64,000 nucleotides of DNA, taken from positions 38,075,020-38,139,019 of the forward strand of contig NC_134464.1 of assembly GCF_047948215.1 (NCBI RefSeq), in the 5' to 3' direction. This document shows, piece after piece, positions 57,757 through 64,000 of this stretch (position 1 is its first letter; each line of letters opens with the position of its first letter). The DNA comes from Lycorma delicatula (taxonomy: Eukaryota; Arthropoda; Insecta; Hemiptera; Fulgoridae). The notes below the pieces were generated by a model. It made no database searches. It saw only the letters and a program-made list of their open reading frames with translations, and had not been told where the DNA came from. A program made the translations under genes and the position numbers.

Positions 57757-58868
57757 TTCACTTTCTTGTGGACACTATAACTACCATAATTTTGCGCTAA
57801 TCACTTTCAAACTGATACATAAAATATAACCACCAAAATTTCGGTCAAATTCGTTAACACTCAAAATCATATCATATGAGGGGGAATGGGGGGGGGCTTT
57901 TTCGATAAAACAAGATATCGCTGTTGTAACTTTAAGTAAAATATGGAATTCTTTTAAAGTTTCTACTATTCTTTGGATAAGGGCCTAAAACTTATCAAAT
58001 AATTTTTTTTTACCTCAACCATTGGCCCAAGCCAAAAATGGGGTTTAAAAGACAAAAAAATCATACCTCCCTTAATAGGCACAGTATCGAATCGGTTTAA
58101 AATAGTCGTTAGTCCTCTAAATATTACTTGAAACTTTTGTCTGAAACAATTTTTAATATGACCAACCATTACGGCAAGGGATGACCAAAATGTTGCTGGA
58201 ATTGTAAGATGGGACTTGCTAAAAATGTGAAAATTGTTTCATATGCAACCATTGTCGTATTGAGTAAATTTGAATTTTTTCTTAATTTTAAGGTGGAAAT
58301 CTTTTTTATCCCCTGCTTTGCATCGGTGAAATCTACCTCCGCCTACCAGCGTGCCGAAAAGGATTTTTTTTAAAAATAATTTCAATTAAATGTTTTTCAA
58401 CGAATGAGTTCGTTATTGAATTCAAAATATATGTGTGTGAACACTTTTTGTCTTGGAATTTGATTTTTGATTTGGCTTAAGCATCGTTGCAATCGGCCGT
58501 CAGGTTCACTTCAAAATAGCCGCCAATATTAACATTTTTTAATAATTATTACGCAATAACCGCGTTAGCTATCAATTTAGTTCAAATGCATTAATGTAAA
58601 GTTTACTAAAACGCAAAAAATATAGAAAAATCAATTTTGTAAACAAGTGTAAGATCTCCATAATTTTGGAAAACTAACTTTTAAATTATTGAAAAAAAAT
58701 ATATGCCATAAAACCGTCAAAACACGAAATAAATACATTTATATTAACCAAATTAAGTAGTCGTTAGAAATAATAACTATATTAGAGATGAATTAATGGT
58801 TGAGAGAAAAGTAATAATAATATAAATGTTCATTTGAAAAAGTCTTACTACATTTTTCATTGATAATT
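57441..58868. other. Probable non-coding dispersed repeat around a (TA)n tract
   Basis: A (TA)n-rich block at about 57621-57754 is followed by CTTGTGGACACTATAACTACC and a run of moderately GC-rich, non-coding sequence up to about 58560, which I recall as the style of abundant insect non-autonomous repeats. No second copy is present here and no inverted ends were found. Open readings such as 58169-57966 (minus) lack motifs. Confidence 0.4.
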
Positions 58869-58965
58869 GAGGAGTGCGGGCATCGACTGCTATGATCATT
58901 TAGCCCGAATGAAAATTAGTAGTGTATGAAAATTGCCATGCCTGGACGGGATTCGAACCCAGTTT
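58869..58965 (-). mobile_element. 5'-truncated SINE-2-like fragment
   Basis: On the minus strand a B-box GGGTTCGAATCCCG is followed by CCAGGCATGGCAATTTTCATAC, as in SINE-2. The A-box half of the head is missing; a T run abuts the break. Confidence 0.6.
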
Positions 58966-59204
58966 TTTTTCACTGTTTGATAGAGTATTTTTTTTAATAA
59001 ATTATTTAGATGATAACAAACTATTTTTTCCCTAAATCTCTCCCTCCCAAACAGCCTAGTAAAACCGAGAATTTGTATATTTATTAAATATTCACTTTGT
59101 AATTAATAAATAACATAAATATTAAAATTATGTACGTAAAAATGTAATCAACTTTTTAAATCTTAAATATTTCAAGTTAAAATAATGGTAGAAATTTTTT
59201 ATAT

Positions 59205-59935
59205 AAATACGAAATTTCTTTCTCAACCGACCGATCTCTTTCAAATTTGCAGGATACATTCTTGTTATCCCAGGGAAGGTTTTAAGCCATAGATAGAGGC
59301 TCTATCCCTCTTGAGGGGGATAGCTGCGAATTATATTCTTAAAAAAAAATTAGTCCATTTAATTGATTACTAAATTTCTATCATGACAACTGAAATAGGT
59401 TGTGGAGTTATCGTCGTCAAAGATCTGTGTACTTTAGTTTTGTCTTATTTTTACTATTTTATACATATTTAATACTAGACACCGGTATCCACAATTGGTG
59501 TCTAGGATTTGGTGGTTGGGTTTCAATTAACCACACATCTCAGGAATGGTTGACTTGACTGTACAAGACTACACTTCATTTAAATTCATACATACCTTCC
59601 TTATTCATCCTCTGAAGTAATACTTTATGGTGGTTGCGGAGGCTAAACAGAAAAAGGGAGAGAGTTATTACCATTTTGTCTTTTGTAATTTAGTCTCTTT
59701 TTCATTTTTCTATAAAGTCTGAATTCTTTGTTATTTATCAGTATTTTTCTCACAACCATAAGAGTAACGAAAAATGCGGGAGTTTAGGGGGCGGACCCCC
59801 TGACTAGACGAGAATGGCAAGCGGAACGAGCTCTGTGACCCTGGGATCGGCCCTGTGACCCCTAGAGGAGGCCTCGAGACTCTCCTGAATCGACCTGGGC
59901 CTCGTGGTCCAGGGGGTAGAGCCCCGACTAGCTAT
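59205..59935 (+). repeat. Rep-B, copy 2, interrupted by SINE-1
   Basis: Collinear with 41695-42335: CAACCGACCGATCTCTTTCA, TGCAGGATACATTCTTGTTA, GGTTTTAAGCCATAGA, CTTTTGTAATTTAGT, AAAGTCTGAATTCTTTG and the GC-rich part (59775-59935) with GCGGGAGTTTAGGGG, GGCGGACCCCC and AATGGCAAGCGGAACGAGC. SINE-1 (59477-59662) is inserted between the two halves at a point that is continuous in copy 1. Confidence 0.72.
59477..59662 (+). mobile_element. 5'-truncated SINE-1 copy 5, nested in Rep-B
   Basis: It starts inside the SINE body (ACACCGGTATCCACAATTGG) and lacks the tRNA-like head. It keeps TTCAATTAACCACACATCTC, CATCCTCTGAAGTAATAC and GGAGGCTAAACAGAAAAAGG. A short internal duplication of GGTGTCTAG-type sequence lies near its 5' end. 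No clean target duplication. Confidence 0.85.
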
Positions 59936-60313
59936 TATATAGTTACATAAGAAAGTTTCTTTTTATATAAAAAATTGATTTTTAAGAGGTATAATTAATT
60001 ATTAATAGTTTATTATTATTAAACTGATTATAATTCTGAATTAATAAAAATTACCTAAAGGAAAGAAAGAAACACAGTAAACTCCAGGTAAAACTAAACT
60101 AACTTAAGACGGTGGTACGGCCAAGGTCATCTACTTTTAGATACCTCACCTCTCATATAAGAATATTTCTTATAAGGAAACTTGCATTTGCAATTCACAT
60201 TAAAAATATCGATTCTTGTTTCATTAGGTTCAATGTATGAACATAACATTGAATTCAACAAGTATTCTATAAATATGATATCCGCGTACGTAATATAAAA
60301 TTTCATTTTTTAT

Positions 60314-60350
<37 letters not shown>

Positions 60351-60846
60351 TAAAAGAATGAGTCATCACGTTGCAATCAGGAGATTCGAGGTCTAAGTTC
60401 GTGTAAAGAAATAAAATACATATATATAACTAATGTTGCCATTTTAACTTAAATAAAAAGGTTAAGCTTATATGAAGGTTAAAAAAGTGAGATAACTATG
60501 TAAATTGAAATAAATTAATTTTGTTTAAGGTCCTAAACAACATCTTATATCGTATAGTTAAGTGAAAAGTGAAGCCCAGTTTTCAGATTCAGGCTATTAG
60601 ATTTATATATCATTTGTTTAATTTCGCTACATAGAAAATATTTCTAAGGAGGAGTGAAATTGTTACCTATATACTCATGACAACTCTTTAATTTCTGGAA
60701 AAAATAATTTTACTACTTGTATTCAAGACGGTCAAAGTTATTTTTAGTAATATACTTCTAAAATCTGGTTAAAAAAAGATTTCATGAGTGATTTTTCCCG
60801 CTTCGTAAAGGGAATCTTAAGTTTTGCTGGTATAGGTATAAACCTG
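59936..60846. other. AT-rich spacer
   Basis: A (TA)n run lies at about 60318-60346. A 63-codon open reading at 60935-60744 (minus) has no motif. Nothing is recognised. Confidence 0.5.
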
Positions 60847-61982
60847 TTCAAAAAGTGACGCAACCTTATGAAAGAATGTTTCTTCTTTTTTTGCTGATTT
60901 AATTGAAGAAAATTGTGTAAAAATGGGGTACACAATGCAGCAAAGAATATTCATTGTCTTTTAACACATTAGATGTGCCATTTATGACCCAGAATGTCTT
61001 CACAGAAAAGTCTCGCAGTATCAAACAAGTCCTCTATCAAGCGGCTGTACGACAAGTTCCAAGAGACAGGAAATGTGGTAGATGCAACCAAATGTGGTCG
61101 ACCGAAAGTGCCAACACTAGAAAAGTTGATCGACGTGCAAGCTGCATATTTTGTTAGTCCCGACAAGTCTGTGCGACGCATATCTAGCCAGTCTGGTCTC
61201 TCCGTTGATAGTGTCCACACGACATGCGTAAGTGTTTAAAGATGAATCCGTACAGAATTCGTGTTTTTCACGAGTTTTGCGTTTGCACACACTAGAAGCT
61301 TTCTATTAGTGTTCATTCTATTAGTGTTCCTCATAACGTTAGATGAGGAAATCTCGATGGTCGGTTTTGGTTTGACAAAGTATGGTTCCACCTTGATGAT
61401 ACGTGAATGCACAAAATTCAAGCATTTGGTACACGGAAAATCCACATCAGTTGCACGATTTTCCTCTGCTCGGAAAAAAAGTGGATGTTTGGTGTGCAAT
61501 TTCACGTAGGTGAATTTTCATGACAATCTTTCATGGCACAGTGAGCACTACATATAGATGGTACGATAATTTGTAGCACTGTACCTGTAGACCGGCCGGC
61601 TACAGTACACGTAGTTTCAGCAGGACAGTGCTACGGCTCATACAGCCAGTAACACTATGACTTTCTTGGATCAGTTTTTTCATGGACAAGAGATTTCGAA
61701 AGGGTTGTGCCCACTCGGTCTCCTGATTTATCCTCTCCTGACTTTTTCTTGTGAGGATACCTTAAGGATGCTGCTCGCAAAACTCGTCCTCACACCATTC
61801 CCGAGCGAATTGAATTGAACGAAATTTGAACGATATGTCGCTGCAATTCTTTAATAAACGTTACAACATGTGTTTGAGAGCATGCAATATCGTATTAGAT
61901 TATGGGAATCGCATAACGGAGGCAACTTTCAACAACTATTGCAACTTATTCGTTTTCCCATAAGGTTGCGTCACTTGTTGAA
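60847..61982 (+). mobile_element. Mariner-like element with 24-bp inverted ends and a decayed transposase
   Basis: Left end TTCAAAAAGTGACGCAACC (60847) and right end GGTTGCGTCACTTGTTGAA (to 61982) are inverted repeats over about 24 bp with one mismatch, enclosing 1.14 kb. The plus strand carries the HTH region at 60994-61239: SIKRLYDKFQETGNVVD, KCGRPKVPTLEKLIDV, SVRRISSQSGLSVDSVH. Further pieces follow in other frames: ENPHQL with DVWCAISRR near 61440-61510, a TVSTTYRWYDNL region, and RSPDLSSPDFF-like and LKDAARKTRPHTIP-like residues near 61715-61800. Many stops and frameshifts; inactive. It is distinct in its ends from the element at 53221. Confidence 0.82.
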
Positions 61983-62469
61983 TACTCTATTAAGAGGCAA
62001 ACACATTAAAGTAGAAGTGGCAGAATTTCTTTATTTCGAATACTTAAACATATTTTAAAACGTCAAATAATTTATTTTTCCCAACAATTATTATTATTAA
62101 TGTATGAATGTAGTTCAATAATTGAAAAAATAAATGTCATCAGCCGAAAAATTATTTAATAAAGCAAACTGAGACTTCCTGTTCATAAAGTTGGAACCCC
62201 TTATATAGAAAACATCAGATATTCGTAAAGAATTTCCATTATTATAACGTCTTCTGTTTATATCAAAATGTTCAGCTTAGCTTAAAATGTACACCATGGG
62301 AGAACAGCGTGTTGTGATAAATTTTTATTTTTGAAAGTGTACAACTGGGTGAAATTCATTAGTAGATAGATGTTAAAACAGTAAGATAAAAAGTGTTTTA
62401 ACAAAAAAAACTTTTATAAGAGGATCAAACAGTTTAAATCTGGAAAAAAGTGTTACTAATTTTCATCGT
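61983..62469. other. AT-rich spacer
   Basis: No gene is recognised. Confidence 0.45.
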
Positions 62470-62900
62470 GGCGCAAGACCAGTGGGACGTTTCGTCTGAC
62501 AATTGCAAAATCGCATTAATTATTTTATTTACAAGGACAGATTCACAAAGATACCTTAATTCACTACGTACGGAAATTAAAAAATTTGATGTGGACACCA
62601 CATGACTTCCTTGTATGCCTATTAAATTACATATACACATGTTTTTCTGGACTTCATTTAAACTTATTTCATTTGAAAGTGAGATACGAACCTCCAATTC
62701 TTTAATAAAGTGGACAGTTAACGCAATTGCTGAAACTAGAGAACGTGTACACAAATTAAGATCAGAATAATTATATCAAACCAAAGAGCGATTGGCAACT
62801 AAAAACAAATAAACGAAATGATGATCAACTCCGACTCACGGAGAATATTGTCCGACAATATCAGAAGAGTAATGAACTAAAATATAAGAATTTTTAAAAA
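62470..62900 (+). pseudogene. Unrecognised coding-like remnant, coiled-coil character
   Basis: On the plus strand one reading (about 62468-62605) gives VAQDQWDVSSDNCKIALI, then RYLNSLRTEIKKFDVD. After the Rep-A fragment at 62575-62645, another gives SNSLIKWTVNAIAETRERVH and KLRSE, a stop, LYQTKERLATKNK, and then in a third frame NDDQLRLTENIVRQYQKSNE to about 62897. The heptad-like, charged composition looks protein-derived (coiled coil) and is not typical of translated AT-rich DNA. I do not recognise the family. It may be a processed pseudogene of a host gene, broken by a repeat insertion. An open reading on the opposite strand is its shadow. Confidence 0.35.
62575..62645 (+). repeat. Rep-A 5'-end fragment
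   Basis: TTTGATGTGGACACCACATG, then ACTTCCTTGTATGCC and ATTAAATTACATATACACAT match the first ~70 bp of Rep-A copies; the rest of the element is absent. It lies within the coding-like remnant. Confidence 0.75.
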
Positions 62901-63135
62901 TTTATTACAGATCGGGCATGTATGCCTCAGTGTATATGTTGCTCTTGTGAGTGTTTATTTTTCTGTCACTGTGTAGTTAACTTTAATGTAGATAGAATTA
63001 AACAGAATTCCAGAATAATTAAATAAAATTGAACTAGAAAATCCAAAAATAATACGATTCTAAATTATAATTTTCAATTAATATTAAATAATTATATATT
63101 TCACCAAATTTGTTACATATACACTATGTAATAAT
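62901..63135. other. AT-rich spacer
   Basis: No feature is recognised. Confidence 0.5.
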
Positions 63136-63753
63136 GCCTACTAAATTACATGTACACATTTTTAAAAGTACATAAAATCGTAAACTTCTAATTTTTTCAT
63201 TTTTTTTAGTGTTATTATTGAATTATTAATTATTGTAAATTTTTTTTATAATCACGGGTTAGTAATTATTAATAAATCAATCAATATATTTAAATTAAAA
63301 AAAAGAGATGAAGTCGGATTCGAACCGATGTGCCTTCCCTTGAAATATGTAAATATTTCATTAATTAAACTATTATTTCGCTATAATTCTGGAACCAATG
63401 AAAACAAGTACAACTTATGATATATTGTTGAGAAACTCTCAATGAAGGCTTATTACTGCAGTTAAGAAAAAGTCCAAATTAATTTTTTTTTTTTGATTCT
63501 GGGCTTTTTTGGACACTTTTTGTTCAATCGATTGCAATCAAAAAGGGAGGTGTACAACTAGGTGTTACAAGAGTCATAAATCCGAAATTTCAACATTCTA
63601 CGACTAATCGTTTTTGAGTTATGCGAGATACATACGTACGTACGTACAGACGTCACGCCGAAACTAGTAAAAATGGATATTTCCGTTGAAATTTGAAAAC
63701 CGAAATTTTTCGCGATCACAATACTTACTTTAATTCGTACAAGGAAGTAAAAA
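63136..63753 (+). repeat. Rep-A, copy 3, with embedded tRNA-like module
   Basis: Collinear with copies 1 and 2; ends ATTCGTACAAGGAAGTAAAA. The start is degraded (TAATAATGCCTACTAAATTA). Near 63305-63345 it has AGTCGGATTCGAACCGATG, the complement of GGTTCGAATCCGACT, a near-canonical tRNA T-loop/B-box sequence, followed by TGCCTTCCCTTG. An open reading on the minus strand across it is not conserved in the other copies. Confidence 0.82.
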
Positions 63754-64000
63754 TGGTTTTTAACGGAATATAATGCTGTTTTTTTTTTAATTGCATAATA
63801 ATTAGTGATGAAAATTGGATTCTTCGTTTTTATCCAGAATTCAAACGTTAGTATATGGCATGACAACATCAGGAAAAAATTAAATACCTTTGAGTAATCC
63901 GGAAAATAGATGTTGACAATATTTTGGGACTATAAAGGCCCAGTGTAATGCGATTATATGAAAGAACAACGTATATTATTGTGACGTGACAAAAAAATAA
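63754..64000. other. AT-rich window end
   Basis: No feature is recognised up to the right edge. Confidence 0.5.

Overview
The window is AT-rich, intron-scarred eukaryotic DNA, most probably from an insect. It holds RTE, R1/Jockey-like and BEL/Pao retroelements, many IS630-Tc1-mariner transposases, tRNA-derived SINEs and long (TA)n runs. There are no operons, ribosome-binding sites or bacterial-type genes. A hemipteran-type genome is plausible from the repeat style, but the order cannot be proven from sequence alone. Nearly every protein-like stretch is a decayed transposable element. The only piece I assign to a conserved host gene is one short exon of LIN52 (minus strand, 4551-4643), a subunit of the DREAM/MuvB cell-cycle repressor complex. 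Its later exons are not visible and would lie beyond the left edge. A possible non-coding first exon/promoter for it is near 7285-7560. A second possible host exon, unrecognised, is at 31188-31411 (minus) and carries one in-frame stop.

Layout. 1-637: 3' part of a mariner-like transposase. 1060-3370: broken copies of two uncharacterised protein families that I associate from memory with repetitive arthropod sequences. 4551-7560: LIN52 exon and its candidate 5' region. 8765-9860: decayed pogo/jerky-like transposase (minus). 10192-10523: SINE-1 with a 19-bp target duplication. 11106-13043: region bounded by ~98-bp inverted repeats and containing a fold-back repeat. 15568-16197: first copy of a ~650-bp repeat (Rep-A). 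17165-20456: RTE-type LINE with a 10-bp target duplication, full-length but interrupted by stops. 21730-22345: BEL/Pao integrase remnant. 22740-23990: LINE ORF1 (CCHC) remnant. 24042-24364: SINE-1. 25577-26515: mariner and LINE RNase H fragments. 26516-32716: mainly empty AT-rich sequence. 32717-33465: SINE-2 and a LINE 3' end. 33466-38244: empty apart from hairpins.

38245-42335: fold-back repeat copy 2, decayed mariner with a duplicated helix-turn-helix segment, and Rep-B copy 1. 43803-46655: Rep-A copy 2, Rep-C copy 1 and an inverted-repeat element. 47290-48838: R1/Jockey-like LINE 3' end containing a 240-bp inverted duplication. 48905-49036: SINE-2. 49990-50449: MITE with perfect 22-bp inverted ends. 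52240-52920: Rep-C copy 2. 53221-54736: complete-ended mariner with a SINE-1 nested inside. 55628-56745: internally deleted mariner, also with a nested SINE-1. 57440-58560: non-coding repeat with long TA tracts. 59205-59935: Rep-B copy 2 with a nested truncated SINE-1. 60847-61982: another mariner with matching ends. 62470-62900: unrecognised coding-like, coiled-coil-like remnant. 63136-63753: Rep-A copy 3.

The elements do not form a pathway. The window reads as layered transposon history around one small conserved gene. The features most worth following up are the two uncharacterised protein families at 1-3.4 kb, the many near-perfect short hairpins scattered through otherwise plain DNA, the tRNA-like module present in two of the three longer Rep-A copies, and the central domain that SINE-1 and SINE-2 appear to share. 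All family names are recognised by eye; no database search was possible.
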